Below, piece by piece: positions 29,793-41,692 of a stretch of 64,000 nt of DNA (the stretch's first letter is position 1; each line of letters opens with the position of its first letter). The notes under the pieces are model-generated. The model made no database searches. It saw only the letters and a list, made by a program, of their open reading frames with translations, and was not told the origin of the DNA. The position numbers were made by a program, and so were the translations under genes. This DNA is from Pseudo-nitzschia pungens (lineage: Eukaryota; Bacillariophyta; Bacillariophyceae; Bacillariales; Bacillariaceae). The stretch covers positions 8,060,001 through 8,124,000 of the forward strand of contig CM074759.1 in assembly GCA_037355855.1 (NCBI GenBank), in the 5' to 3' direction.

Positions 29793-32275
29793 ATGAAGAC
29801 TACTGTCTCCCCACCGCTTGTGATGCGGTTGAGTGTTTTCTCTAGAATCAAGCTGGCGTGCTACTTGACACTTATCGGATTGGCATTGTTGAGTAGTTCC
29901 ACCAATGCCCAGAACACGGAAATCACCATCAATGCTGACGGAGATGGAAGTTCGAACGACAGGGCCCTGGCTAAAAGGAGAAAGAAAACTGAGGAAAAGA
30001 CAGTCAACTGCGGCAGTCGATTTGGTCGGCTCTTAGAAAACGACTTTGACTATGAGGATGAGGAAGACCTCTTGGAAGACGACAACGACTCTGAGGAAGA
30101 CTCTGAGGAAGACTTCGCGATGAATGAAAGCCGCGAGCTCGGTGCGAAACGAAAGACAAAGAGAATGAAGAACATGAAGAAAACGAAGAAATGGTCAAGT
30201 CAAATGACAGTAAGGGCACCGAGGGTACCAACAGGGAGCACAGTTGCACAGGTTTCACCAGCCATCAAAGAGTGTGTTAAAAACGTCCTCGTAGACAACA
30301 TACCCGGCGCCCTTCGACAGAAACGCAAACCCAAAAAGAAGCGCCAACAGCCTAAGAAGAAAAAACCTTCCGTGAAGCCACCGGCGATGAGAAAACCAAA
30401 GAAGAAACCTTTTTCCAAAATGGACAAACCGTCTACGGCGAAGAAGCCAGTGAAGAAGCCAGTGAAGAAGCCAGTGAAGAAGCCAGACAAGAAACCCAGA
30501 AAGAAAGCTGGGAAAAAACCATCGTCACCAGAGCGAAATAGGACTGGTCCGACGAAAAACAAGCCATCACGGAAGAAATCGGGCAAGGTTGCAACCGAGA
30601 ATGGAGAGGCATTTGAGGATGCTTCTGTCGAGTTCAATGATTGGATGGAATACTTCGATGACGACGAAATCCAAGATGAATCCGATTCCAACCGTAGAAA
30701 GACTCAATCGTGTGTCGATTTCCAAGATATCAGGCAGGAGATTACCCCCGAGATGCAAATTGAGGTGCGTGTGGAATTCTATTGTAACATACTCGGCACT
30801 GGCAGGTTCAGCTAGATATCGTACCTCTGCTGTAGCGTCGTCGAGACAATGGTGACGATGCTTTGCTCTCTCTATTCGCACGCCAATACACATGCTACAG
30901 TATACCTTTGTTGCTCTATTCGATATTTTTGCCACGTTATCGAGATATACCCTGCAAATGTTTGTAGGGATTATCATTCCTCAAATCTCTCATGAAAACT
31001 GGTTTCACGACATTCATTTTCTTTCCTTTTTTTCCTTTTCTTTTTCCTTTTTTAATCGCAAACTCATGTTAAATAACCGGATACTGCACCATTTCTACCG
31101 GCAATTAAAATTTTGAACCCAATAGATTGAAAAATGCCTCGCGACTGAAGATATCTGTCTGAAGTGGTCCGACCAGCCATCAGCCTCTCCGACGTCGACT
31201 CCATCCGCATCCCCAACAGTGGGTCCAACTACCGGGAAAGGAAAGGGATACAAAGGAAAGGGCAAGGGCAAGGGTTATAAAGGAAAGGGCAAGGGCAAGG
31301 GTTACAAAGGAGCTGGTGAATACTATTACTATGGCTACTACGGTTACTACGACTATTATGGCTACTACGGCTACTACGGGTCCGACGACTACTACGGGTC
31401 CGACGACTACTACAGCGGCTACTATAGCAGCTACTACGATGGAAAATCTAACAAAAATAGTAAGGGCAAGGGCAAGGGCAACAAGAGTGATAAGGGAGGG
31501 TATTATTATTATAACTATTACAGCTACTACACCTCACATGGCGCTGCAGCAGGTGCGCAACAACAAATGTCCCGAAGAAAGAAAACCAGGGATCAAAACT
31601 TTTTTTCCTGGGCACAGGATCCCATCGACGATACTGTCGACGAAGTTATTCAGGTAAGAGGCATTGATAGAGAAGAGAGAAGACGAAAAAGTTGGTACAT
31701 ATTCGTGCTAGTATCTTCCTAAGGTTTGCGCGGTTCTTACTTACCACCTTTTCATCCATCACAATAAATCTTCCACGTTCTCCTTTTCTTTCTTATGGCT
31801 ACTATTTCACCATTATCTATAATTGATTCTTTCGCAGTCATACTTCAAAATTTCCTGCTTGCCAACAGGTCAACCCACAGCAACCCCCTCATCAGTACCT
31901 TCAATTTCGTTACTTCCAACCGGATCTCCCACACTGGAGGAAGACAGAGAACCGACCCAGTCACCAACAAACAAACCAACCATTTCCGGGCCAGCTCTTA
32001 CTTTCCCATCATTTAGTCCAACGTCTTCTCCTGAACCCACTGTATTTCCGACGGCTACTCTATCAGCTGAGCCAACACTGTCTTTCTTGCCAACGATTGA
32101 TTCGGAGTCACCAACTCTGTCACCATCAATTTCGGCAGAGCCATCGAAGTCTTCCCCTCCCAGTAGCAGATCAGGTGCAAATGAATTTGTCGGAAAAGCA
32201 GACGTTAACGACGATATCTCTGACCGCAAATACGATGCTGCAGAAGATCTAAAGACAGGCGAAGAAGAAGAGTAA
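29793..32275 (+). CDS. Secreted silaffin-like Lys/Tyr/Pro-Thr-rich protein, three exons
   Basis: Predicted extracellular or cell-wall protein of about 632 aa; function not known. Proposed exons: 29793-30764, about 31165-31653 and 31838-32275. Donors CAG/GTAAGA at 31653 and GAG/GTGCGT at 30764 and acceptor TTTCGCAG at 31837 all join in phase 0. The acceptor near 31164 is less sure (31176 would also keep frame). Residues 1-39 form a signal peptide (hydrophobic YLTLIGLALLSSS, cleavage near TNA/QN). Exon 1 holds an acidic Glu/Asp stretch, then a Lys/Pro tract with repeated KKPV units. Exon 2 holds Ser/Pro/Thr repeats, KGKGYKGKG repeats and a Tyr-rich YYGYYG block. Exon 3 is PTxxPS-rich with an acidic end. 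Lys-rich, Ser-rich secreted chains resemble silaffin-type silica-associated proteins by composition only. The ATG at 29793 is preferred over an earlier in-frame codon because it starts the signal peptide. Confidence 0.7.
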
Positions 32276-33945
32276 AATAGATGGGGCAAGCGAGCGCAAG
32301 GCATGTTGAGGAACACCAAAAGGCTCCTTCGCAGCAGTTGCCATCAAAGCTCCCATGAATCTCTACTATAACTCTATTTTGTTTGCTCGTTGATTTGAGA
32401 AATGACGGCTGTCGGCTTTTGTGCTGTCGACGAGAAAAGTTAAGGATGAAGACTTGCTCTGACTCGATATATTCAAGAGTTGCGATTTGTTGCAGTCTTC
32501 GCCAACCGACCAAACATTCAAAAACAATCAACGATGAGATATCTTAAGGTTCAGCAGATATGATCGATATTCAGTGTTTACAATCCTGTCACAAAAAAAT
32601 TAAATTGTTGATGTAAATTTGTTTACTATTATTATACTACTACTACTATTACGAAGTATTCTGATATTATTTCTTTTTTCTTGTTCGAAGATAATAGAAA
32701 CTTGAGTATTTCCTCCCACGAGGCGTGAAGACCCACAGAAGCGAGATTCGGTACTTCCATCGGAAAGAATCTTAGTAGATTAATACTACTAACACTGCAA
32801 AAGATTCAAGTAAGTACTAGAAGGATTGGGTGAGGAAACGATTGGTCGAGGATTCCAAGGGCTGTCAGCACGTTCTTCCATTCCAATATCAAGAATAGCT
32901 CTGTAATCAACCTTTCAATTTCTTGTTCCTAGTATGGTCATCAAATCCAGTCAACTGACACATTGGGCACGTCCTGTGGTGAAGTTGTCATGATCTAAAG
33001 CATCTCTTTATCTCTCGAAATGGACCACTTGAAATCACATGCCCGTTTAGGGAACTTTTGCCGATTTGTAAACTCTGGATGGTGGTTGCACAACCACCAT
33101 AAAGGTTAGCATTCACTGTACGTTGCAATGACTCCTGCTTGGTTTGAAGGGAGCAAACCATCTTCTTACCAACCAGCTGAATCATCTGAAAGGTATGACA
33201 ATGCTTGTTATTGTTGTGATTTTCTTGGGCATCATGGTAGAGATGAAGACGTAGCAATTTCGACAATGGAATTGAAAGGATTCAGGGTCTGTGTAACAAA
33301 GAAGAAAGAAATTTATTTTTTGGTGCAATCAAGAGATTTGTGTTTCCTTCTGTTGGTAAGAACAATAGGTGAATGTGCCACAAGCAAGAATACAACATTG
33401 CCAAGGAATTTGTTCTCTTTTAATTTCAGAGCTTTGCCTTTTCTCATGTGTAGAAGAGCTATCGGATCTGCTCTTCCTTGTCGGAATAGAATAAAGAAAA
33501 GTTTATCCAAGGGCTCTTCTTTTAATAACCCGTGTTGGATAGCTTTTTCTTACGTTCGTCCCTCGCAAACGATGTCAGCAACTGTATGAAGTACAAATGC
33601 GTGATACTATTTCTCATCGCAACTTGTTTTGAGTGGATTGCAATAGTATCATCAAGGAAATTGGATATTGAACATCTTCCATTCTGATCAGGAAAGGTGC
33701 ATGATAAGGTTCCAGGAACACCTTGTATCTGACAACAATCCCTCAACTATGTACGTTTTAATGATGTTGGTCTACAGTATTAATTATTGTGAAATAGTTT
33801 TCGTTTCATTCTGACCAAGAGTGTGTATGCAAGCGTTTCCGCCCCAAATTCCCCATGCTAAATTATGGCAATTAAATATTCCGCCGTTCCCAGAATTATC
33901 TTTCGATCAGATCCCATTCAAAATAGTATCAAGTAATGAGGGAAG
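32276..33945. other. Intergenic, no gene seen
   Basis: AT-rich with scattered short frames. A 153-codon plus-strand frame at 33128-33589 has no recognisable domain or family signal. Confidence 0.45.
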
Positions 33946-34488
33946 TCAAATTTCCTGTCTTCCAGCACTAAACTCACTGAGTTCAGCAAAACGTGATAGT
34001 TCTGCCAGGTCTCGGACCACGAAGGAATTTCTTCGTTGGAACCTCCTTCTCTTGTTTGGTCTCGGAGGGAATGATCTCGGTGTCGTATCATTTTGTTCAT
34101 CAAAGCGTAAATTGTGCTTTGATTTCGTACTCGATGATGCGAATGACGATAAGGAGGACGTTCTTGGAACAGAAGAAACCACAGTTGTTAATGATGTCGT
34201 GGAATCCGACGCTGTGACCTCTGCAATAGACTGTTCCTCGTTCGGTGGTTGACTCTGCGGAGTGTTTTCACTGAGACGTTCGAGTAGTTCATCAAGTGCT
34301 ATGTCAAGAATTGAATATCCCCGAGAGGTGCTGACGTTCCTTGTCTCGGGCAATTGCATCAGTGAGGGAGGCAATGGACGAAAGTGAAACGCCGCCCTTG
34401 AAAGGACAATGTCGTTCCTCTTGGAATATGAGGCAATGGTAGCGTGCGCTTCCTTCTTCGGTTCGGTCGCTTGGGAGAGGTTACTCAT
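33946..34488 (-). CDS. Hypothetical Ser-rich protein with RRNSFVV motif (180 aa)
   Basis: Unrecognised function. The first ~85 residues include 'RGYSILDIALDELLERLSE', a likely amphipathic helix. A Ser/Thr-rich, probably disordered middle follows (about 90-125). Then comes a basic block 'RPNKRRRFQRRNSFVVRD', whose RRNS fits a basophilic-kinase (PKA-like) phosphorylation site and whose KRRR could act as a nuclear signal. Small Ser-rich proteins with an RRNSFV block recur in diatoms as far as I recall. The start ATG at 34488 is first in frame and the upstream region has GTAA words typical of promoters here. No intron is seen. Confidence 0.6.
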   Translation of the reverse strand: MSNLSQATEPKKEAHATIASYSKRNDIVLSRAAFHFRPLPPSLMQLPETRNVSTSRGYSILDIALDELLERLSENTPQSQPPNEEQSIAEVTASDSTTSLTTVVSSVPRTSSLSSFASSSTKSKHNLRFDEQNDTTPRSFPPRPNKRRRFQRRNSFVVRDLAELSRFAELSEFSAGRQEI

Positions 34489-36690
34489 TTTGATCGATCT
34501 TCAGGAAATTTTCGCAACGGATGTCTTTAACTGCGTGGGGCGCGAAAGCTGATTTCAGCGTTTGATATTGTGCCGAGGGTCGCCGAGGTGGGATTGTTCA
34601 GAGATCGTTTCTGATCACTTTTTTAAAGTCTTGGTAGCCTTACCAAATGGTCGGCAAATAATAACGAAGTCTGGCGAAGCAGTTCACGAGAAGAAGAAAC
34701 CTAGTCTAGAGGTAAACCTTACCGGTAGAAAAATTTAAACTTGTTAAAGAACAAAATGAAAAAAAAAGTCAGGAGTCGCATGCCGACTGATAAAAAAATT
34801 ATTTACTTCACTCATAATAATTGATGGCCTCATTGCGAATCGGATTCGTACGTCCAAAATGACCCTCATAGCAGAGTTTCAAACAGTCATAAAGAATTTT
34901 GATGAAATCAATTAGGTTAATTAAAACCAATCTGCTATCTAAAATTCTAACATGATATTATTAAAACAGAATGATAACATTGAGATCACCTTATTGCATT
35001 ATTGTGATAATGCAATGGGCTTTCTGTTTGCTTTTCCGATCTTGAGGCTATTATTAGACAGATAGCAGTAACTTTTATTAACCCGATTTCGAAAACTATT
35101 GTCACAGAAGCTTTCAAGATTAGAATTGTTTCGGTTTACCTTAATCATCAATCCCGGAAATGTCGCAAAAGGATTGCTGAGAAAATAATAGAAGCAAATC
35201 GTCCCTCTGATAGTGAATGACAATCTACCTTGTTTGACTCTGTGACGAACTCGATCAAAATATTATTTTTATCAATTGATCCCTTGTTATTTCAATTTCA
35301 GTACGGTACAAATACGAAGTCATCGTCAATAACAAAAATACGACATCTTGTAATTATTACGAAGTACCGGTACGTAGTAATTACTAGGTATTTGTTGTTA
35401 TTTTCCATGAACTATTGAATAACCTTACCGGAACCTTAGTTTTAAGAATTAAGTACTGTACGTACCGTAGAGTTCGAAAAAACGCTGACACAATTCTAGT
35501 CGATTCACTGACGCACTTGTTTAATCAAAATTAAGAATTCACGGAACATTTTGACCCGTAACCTTACTAGGCACACCGTACAGATGAACAGTGTTGCGAA
35601 GTAACCTTATCGTATGTCGTATGATTATTACGAAGTATTTGTCTCTTGGTCGGCGGTTCTTACTCGTAACGTACTTTATTTCCCGTACCCGTACCGTGTG
35701 AACATACCGGATTACTGCTATTGGGCTTGGAGGAAGAATCAATACAGTACATGTACGGTGTTGGCACTGTAGCCCACTTCAGATCTATTCTGTTCTTGGA
35801 CATATTCACCGATTGCAACAGGGATTGTTGCAAACAGTAAGTTCATACTCTTTATGAATAAGTTAAAACTTTTGTTGAGGAGGTTTGCATTGTTGAGGAT
35901 ACTAGATCTTTGGTCCCATAACAAGGGAAGAGAGACTGTCACTTTTTTTTGGCTCATCACCATGGTATTTCAACGGTATCGCGCGTAAGGACGAGTAGAA
36001 TGATGGATTTTAAGATTGTGTCTGGGTGTGGTTTTTGGTCGTTGGTTCGTGATTTTGCAATTCGTCGTCACACCTTGTAGCGGACAAGTAACCAACCTCA
36101 GTCTTTCATTAAGTTCTTTGCAAAGAAATCTACAATCAATGACACTTCGTACTATAGTAACCGACCTCAGTCTATCATTTTGCAAAGAAATCTACAATCA
36201 ATAATACCGAAGTTGTAGACCGTATCCCCGCAAGTGCACCAGTATTTCATTGAAGCGAGGCATGCTGATAAGAAAATTCACCAACGGGCTACCGATGCAA
36301 TCAGCCATTGGGTGTTACCGGTGTATGCTGTTGTGCCATACGTACCTGTACAGCATCAGCTGGATATTTTCATGGTTCCATGTTCCTGTCGTTTGGAAAC
36401 CACGCCCAAGTACTGGCTAGCTACAGGCGATCGCCAGAGGCCTTGAAAACCAAAGTAGTACCACCTTGAAGAGTAAGGTTGCATCCAACAATGATCGTCC
36501 TAAACCAACGGTAGAATTCTTGTGTTCTCTCTCTTCCTTCTGCGGGTGAGGAAAGGTGCAGTGGGACAGGAAAGCTTTCCTCCAGAATTGGAAAGTTGCT
36601 GCTACTGTTTATTTCCTTTCTCTACGAAACTCCACAATGTACTACACGGTTGGTACCAAAAGACTGAAAATTGTACTCTAATTTGTGTCA
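34489..36690. other. Intergenic, no gene seen
   Basis: AT-rich. A small duplication 'CAATCTTTGCAAAG...AAATCTACAATCAAT'-type (AGTCT-TCATT-TGCAAAGAAATCTACAATCAAT, near 36100-36140 and 36170-36203) is the only structure noted. No coding signal. Confidence 0.45.
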
Positions 36691-39075
36691 CTATGCTCTC
36701 CTATTGCGGTGTTCCCGCAAGTCTTGACGAACGGGAGAATCGTTCCGAAGGCGTTGAATGATTCGTTCTGCTTCACGCCGTCCGGTTTCCCAAGCCCCGT
36801 GGACAGTTCCGTGATAATGCTTGCTCGTGTGCTCCCCCGCGAAGAGCAAACGACCTTGTTTCTTGCTGTTGCTTCCGAGAGGAGACGCAATTTCATCGTA
36901 CATGGTGGGATTTGATCCGACCTTAGCAAAAGAATACGACCCACAGCTCCAGGGATCCTGTCGCCACCGTGTGACCTTACTTACGACGGGGTTGGGTACC
37001 TTGTCGGATCCAAACACCAATCTCAGGGCCTCAAGGGATTCGCGGATAATTTCCTCGTCGCTGAGTCCCTCGAAAGCTTTGCCATCTTCGCCATTTCGTG
37101 TATTGGTTTGCCTCTCGTGATTGCTGCTTTTGGTTGCATTATCTCTCGCTTGCAGAGGAAGGGGAGGATCGACCCGATCTGCTGCGGCTCCCGCCAAGAA
37201 TTGCACCAGCACCGCCGATGATATTCTTAGGGGATCGCCACTGCCATTCTCGGGGAAATAGTCCGAGGTACAATCGTAATAGGTTTTCATCATGGAAGGA
37301 TCCTCGTGGCAGATCCCAAATTGCAAGAGATCGCCCCAGAAAGGTTTGCTTCCGCTGTAATCGAACCGAAAGACAATCTTGTTTAGGATTCCCATTCCGA
37401 TCCCGTCCATTGCCTCTCGCCGCTTAGGAGGGAGCGGTGGAACAAATTCGATAGAGTCCCTCTGCAGAACTCCCAGTGGGACCGTGCAGACGCAATAGTC
37501 ACATTCCATCTCGAAGCGTTCTTCTGTAGTGACAGTCTTGTCGTCGCCGCAGCGAGCACCGGGGGGCTTTGTTTCCACAACGGCAAGCGAGACCCGATCG
37601 GTGACACCACTGCCGGACTGTGGATCGCCGTCGTACATGATTCGTTCTACCCTCGCATTCATACGCATTTGGACCCGGAACAGCCGCCTTTCATCCGCGT
37701 CTTGGTTTCCATCATCCTCCTCCTCTCCATACGATTGGTGGATGCTGTCGTTGGTTTCCGCGGCGTCTGCGCACGTTGCTTTCGGCGAAAGGCCGAGCTT
37801 TGCTACCACCGCGTCCAAGAGGGCCTTGTAGGATCCCCGGACAACGAGGTCGGGCCCCTCCCCCACTCTTTCGGACCAATCGTATAGGTTATCACTAAGC
37901 AGGGCCGAAACTCTATCGAGTCTACCGCCCTCGTTTTCTTCGGACCTGTGGACAAAATAATTCAGGGCGCTTTTCCAAAGCCGCTGTCGCTGTGTGTCGG
38001 TGGTGTTGGCAGGTGCAACGCACGGACGCTCCAGTTGCAGCCGCGCATCGATCAAGTCGCGGTAGGATACGCTCGTTCGATTCCGATACTTAGAGTGTCG
38101 GTGAAGGTTTCCGTTGTTGTCCAAGACATGGTCGGCGTCGTCATCATCTATCAGATCGTTCATTCCCTTGTAGAAGATCCGTCTGGCCCTCTGAACGACG
38201 GACTTGCTAATGGAATTTCCGGTTTGATCAAACAAAACGTTGCGAAGTTTGCGCCGAGCAAACCGATGGGTTCGTTTCTCCGTTTTGCGTTGACTTTCCT
38301 GAAAATTGCCATCGCCCTCTCCCACAAAGGACAGGTCTAAATCGTCCTCCATGAGCCGCCGGATCGGATTGGTGGGCGAGGATTCGTGCAACCATTGGCC
38401 TCCCAGATCCATCCAGATTGGTGGTTCCGTATTGTTCTGGTCTCTTTTGCTAGAGGGATTGTCCAACCGAAAGGATTCGACCCGACCGCCGATTCTGTTC
38501 CGGACCTCGAGGATTTCTACGTCCAGATGACCAACGGGTGAGGAGGGCGGCGACACGGCTTCCATTTTCGGCTCGGCGTTGGCCAACTTCATCAAGTGAT
38601 AGGCGACCGAAAGACCCGAGACACCGGCTCCGATCACAACCACCTTGGTCCTCGGCACTCCGGTTTGTGTTTTCGAGGAGAGCGCTGCGGATGACTTCTC
38701 GTCTTCGCCTCCTCCATCTTCTACTATGCTGCTTGTCCCGTGCACAACGGTTTCATCGATTGGACCCGGAAAGGACGAGGACAACGGCACCCCAAACGGC
38801 CAATCGGTGCCTGAGGTCCCTGCCGTTTCTGTCTTTCTTATGGGGAGATTCGATGGAATCTTCTTGACCCGTTGGTCGGAAGGGCTGATTCTGTGGTCAC
38901 GGCTAGATGGGACAAACATCCAAACACGGGGAAAAGTCATCAACCCCAGCACGAAAAAGATAGTCAATCGGAATCCCAACATCCGATGCGGATCGGGGCG
39001 TGGACAACGGTGGTGACGAGCCATGATCTCGTCGAGCACATTCTCAAAGCGGCCACAAGTTGCAGAACAAATCAA
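36691..39075 (-). CDS. FAD-dependent amine oxidase (polyamine oxidase / LSD1-like)
   Basis: Flavin enzyme that oxidises amine substrates such as polyamines, producing hydrogen peroxide. 794 aa, longer than typical polyamine oxidases (~500 aa). A hydrophobic segment at about 33-55 (LGFRLTIFFVLGLMTFPRVWMF) suggests a signal anchor. The FAD-binding fold begins at 'VVVIGAGVSGLSVAYHL' (GAG at 149-151), with the second ribose-binding 'EVRNRIGGRVESF' downstream. 'ILNKIVFRFD' carries the conserved active-site Lys of the polyamine oxidase/LSD1 group. The C-terminal flavin motif is 'LLFAGEHTSKHYHGTVHGAWETG'. Acidic and Arg-rich inserts occur between core blocks. No SWIRM domain or tower helix pair is visible, so histone demethylase activity is less likely. 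The start could be the Met at 39024 instead of 39075. Confidence 0.88.
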   Translation of the reverse strand: MICSATCGRFENVLDEIMARHHRCPRPDPHRMLGFRLTIFFVLGLMTFPRVWMFVPSSRDHRISPSDQRVKKIPSNLPIRKTETAGTSGTDWPFGVPLSSSFPGPIDETVVHGTSSIVEDGGGEDEKSSAALSSKTQTGVPRTKVVVIGAGVSGLSVAYHLMKLANAEPKMEAVSPPSSPVGHLDVEILEVRNRIGGRVESFRLDNPSSKRDQNNTEPPIWMDLGGQWLHESSPTNPIRRLMEDDLDLSFVGEGDGNFQESQRKTEKRTHRFARRKLRNVLFDQTGNSISKSVVQRARRIFYKGMNDLIDDDDADHVLDNNGNLHRHSKYRNRTSVSYRDLIDARLQLERPCVAPANTTDTQRQRLWKSALNYFVHRSEENEGGRLDRVSALLSDNLYDWSERVGEGPDLVVRGSYKALLDAVVAKLGLSPKATCADAAETNDSIHQSYGEEEDDGNQDADERRLFRVQMRMNARVERIMYDGDPQSGSGVTDRVSLAVVETKPPGARCGDDKTVTTEERFEMECDYCVCTVPLGVLQRDSIEFVPPLPPKRREAMDGIGMGILNKIVFRFDYSGSKPFWGDLLQFGICHEDPSMMKTYYDCTSDYFPENGSGDPLRISSAVLVQFLAGAAADRVDPPLPLQARDNATKSSNHERQTNTRNGEDGKAFEGLSDEEIIRESLEALRLVFGSDKVPNPVVSKVTRWRQDPWSCGSYSFAKVGSNPTMYDEIASPLGSNSKKQGRLLFAGEHTSKHYHGTVHGAWETGRREAERIIQRLRNDSPVRQDLREHRNRRA

Positions 39076-39369
39076 TCAATCGAAAAGAGAGAAGCACCGA
39101 ACAGAACCGAGCATCCACCGATTCGTTCGAGGCCAAAAATGATGCGAACCAAAAAACTGAGGTAAACCTTAATTAGCTTGTAGCTTACACGTAGCGTACG
39201 TACGAGTACGGTTACAAGTACTACGTAAGTTAATTACCGTCTCATTCGGAACAGTCCAAAAATCCAAAAACACTCGAGAAAATAAAAACCGTCTGATGGC
39301 CCAGTCCCATACAAATTGAAAATGGGACTAATAAAGTTAACCATTTCCCAGAGATCAAAACAGCAATAG
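39076..39369. other. Short intergenic between divergent genes
   Basis: Separates the start of the minus-strand amine oxidase from the plus-strand SGNH-like gene. It has GTAC-rich words. No exon carrying the missing N-terminus of the SGNH protein is evident here. Confidence 0.35.
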
Positions 39370-40792
39370 GTGATAGAAACAGGAAGAGAGTTCTTGTACC
39401 TTCACTTCTGTTCCAAAGAGACCCTCGATGCAGTGATTGCTGGTGGTCATGGCGTCGAGAACTCCTATCACCTGCAGTCCGAAGTAGAAAGCATCACACA
39501 TGTTCCAAGCGAAGCCAAAGTTGTCGTTCGCTTCAAATCTGACACGGAACGGAAATGCAAGAAACCACGAATCTTGGGCCGGCTTTCGGGGAAATATCTT
39601 TCTGTAATTTACTGGGATACCGACGCTGTGGAGAAAATGGATCCGGGTGGCCTTCCTCAAGACTCGCAGGTGAAAACTTCGTTCAATCTTACCGAAAACC
39701 TCAATGTCATCACCGGATATTACAATGTACGAAGTACCAGCGAAGGGGAGATACTTTATCGAAATTATTGGATTGTTTTGCAATGACTTTCCATTCGATT
39801 ATGACTTCGAAGCAGCTTGCCTCGAAAACGTGGACCACAATCGACTCACTGCTGCCGGAGCGCATGTGGATGTCTCGACTACGTCTCCCAATCTTGGAGA
39901 AAGCCTAACTGTGTTCCAGTCGTCTGGTGCCACCAGCGCTGCAGCCCAAGTGCCGGGATATTGGAAGTGGTCATTACCAACAGTGGAACCCGTCCCGTTG
40001 ATGACAAGATACCAACGACAAAATTGCAGAGGCGAAAATAAGGCCAATGCCGTGTGCATGGAGACAGGTAGCCCGGAGCGCTTTGAACCCTATGCGTTCG
40101 AATGGTTGGAGAAGGGTGACTATTCGGATCTACAAAACTATGCGTTTAACGTCGAACAACAAAACCGGACGGGAAACGAAGCCTTCAAGCTTTGTGCGGC
40201 TGGACAAAGCCATTCACGCGTTCTAATAGAACATTTACAAGTTTTGATCGACGAATTCAACATGACCAACATCGAAGTCGGACAAATACCATTGTCGTCG
40301 TATCCAAAGGACATGCTGAGGCGATCCTGGGAGTTCAGACGTGCAACATATTGCAATGTGATCATCGTTGGGTTTGGCCAGTGGTCGGCCGGGAAGAAAC
40401 CCCAACGGTACATCCCCCCAACCCTTTTCTCAGACTACTATAAGGAATACAAGGGGGACATTGATGATTGGTTGACAAGCAATCTTAATCTTGTGATTCG
40501 TAAAACTCACTTCAACGCTTTGGGCGACATAAAAAACACATGCCCACCGGTCGATTGGAGAAACCCCACTGTGATCGACACATACAATGAAATAGCTCGA
40601 CGCATTGCGAATGAGTTGAATGTACCATTCCTTGATGGTGGATATCTGATGGACCCAATGTGGGACTCTCCCGACGACTTCTGCCACTATGACAATCTAG
40701 CTGGGAAGATGGAGGCGATTTATTTCCTCCGGAAGAATATAGACATGAACACTCGATTCAAATGGGAAAAGCAGTCAAAACCGGACCGCTAA
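39370..40792 (+). pseudogene. SGNH/PC-esterase-like gene with a frameshift near 39.72 kb
   Basis: The 3' part (39704-40792, 362 codons) carries SGNH-hydrolase features: nucleophile block 'CAAGQSHSRVLIEHL', 'VIIVGFGQWSAG' and a C-terminal Asp-x-x-His 'DDFCHYDN'. The 5' part (39370 to about 39720) is in another frame and reads 'LHFCSKETLDAVIAGGHGVENSYHL' and 'VVVRFKSDTERKCKKPRILGRLSG', blocks that precede this domain in diatom relatives as I recall them. The two frames must join at about 39710-39730, so one base is lost or gained, or the assembly has an error. A stop codon lies directly before 39370, and the expected signal-anchor N-terminus is missing. It was probably a glycan or lipid acyl-esterase; substrate unknown. 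Confidence 0.65.
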
Positions 40793-41692
40793 TAGTAATA
40801 ATCATACTACTATTATAAATAGAATAATAGAAATAACTTCTGTTGAAATCACACGGAGAATGTCTCTGACCTTAAATGGGCGTACAGTCCGGCTTTCTTG
40901 TTTTTGTCGTCGTTTCGGATCTTCCGGCCCTGAATCCATACTAGAATTTGCTTTCAATCACATCGGGTGAATATTGGGTGCTCGATTCAAGAATGTGCCA
41001 GATGAATCTGCAGAATTGTCGGAGATGATATAATTCATAGTTACTTCGTATTTTGTTTTATCATGTCGAAAACATTGGGTCCGATGGGTTCCAATCCCAG
41101 ACCTGCGCAACCAACTACTTCAGCTACTACTGTATTACTAGTAAGTACAACGCGCCATCGGGTACGAAGAAGCACATCCGCTACTACTTGCTCATCGACT
41201 CGATGTCCCTTTTTTGGCGACACTGTACATTTGCATTCGCAAAATACTTGCGAGTTCGTAGTGATAGGATTGCTTTGCGGTGATGCAATAAGATCTTGGT
41301 TAGGATACGAGTACCACTTAAAGGGACAAGACAACATTTTGAACGTGCATTACTCGCTTGGTCTTTGACTTGACCGTTGACCGAAACGGATCCAATTCTG
41401 CTTTCATAGCGGGCAAAATTTGGAAAAGCAAGTAGTTCTCAATATTGGTACTAATGTTGTAGTATGTGCATGTACTTGTACGTAATGCTAATAACATTGT
41501 ACTTTACGAACTACTTTAATGCCGTGTGCAACTCGACGTATACGAAGTTTCTCAAGATTAGTAACACCAAACACGGATCATGAACGCTTTTGCCTCGATT
41601 TCCTAGCTAGAAGTTTCTAGCGCAATCAGACGGCAGTGCTCCGACTCATATGCCAACCTATGATCAAATTCTCCATCGATCAGTTGGGCAGC
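40793..41692. other. Intergenic between convergent genes
   Basis: No credible gene. 'GGGTTCCAATCCCAGACC' near 41087 resembles a Pol III B-box but no tRNA fold accompanies it. The region holds the 3' flanks of the SGNH-like and GGT genes. Confidence 0.4.

Noticed and set aside
31219..31722. Independent gene for the KGKG/YYGYYG protein
   Set aside because: Its frame has no good ATG, continues upstream through Ser-Pro-Thr repeats to a splice acceptor, and joins in phase to the secreted-protein exons on both sides.
33128..33589. Plus-strand 153-aa ORF
   Set aside because: No recognisable motif and comparable open frames on the opposite strand; left unannotated as a gene.
41080..41110. tRNA or SINE at GGTTCCAATCCC
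   Set aside because: No A-box at suitable distance and no cloverleaf.
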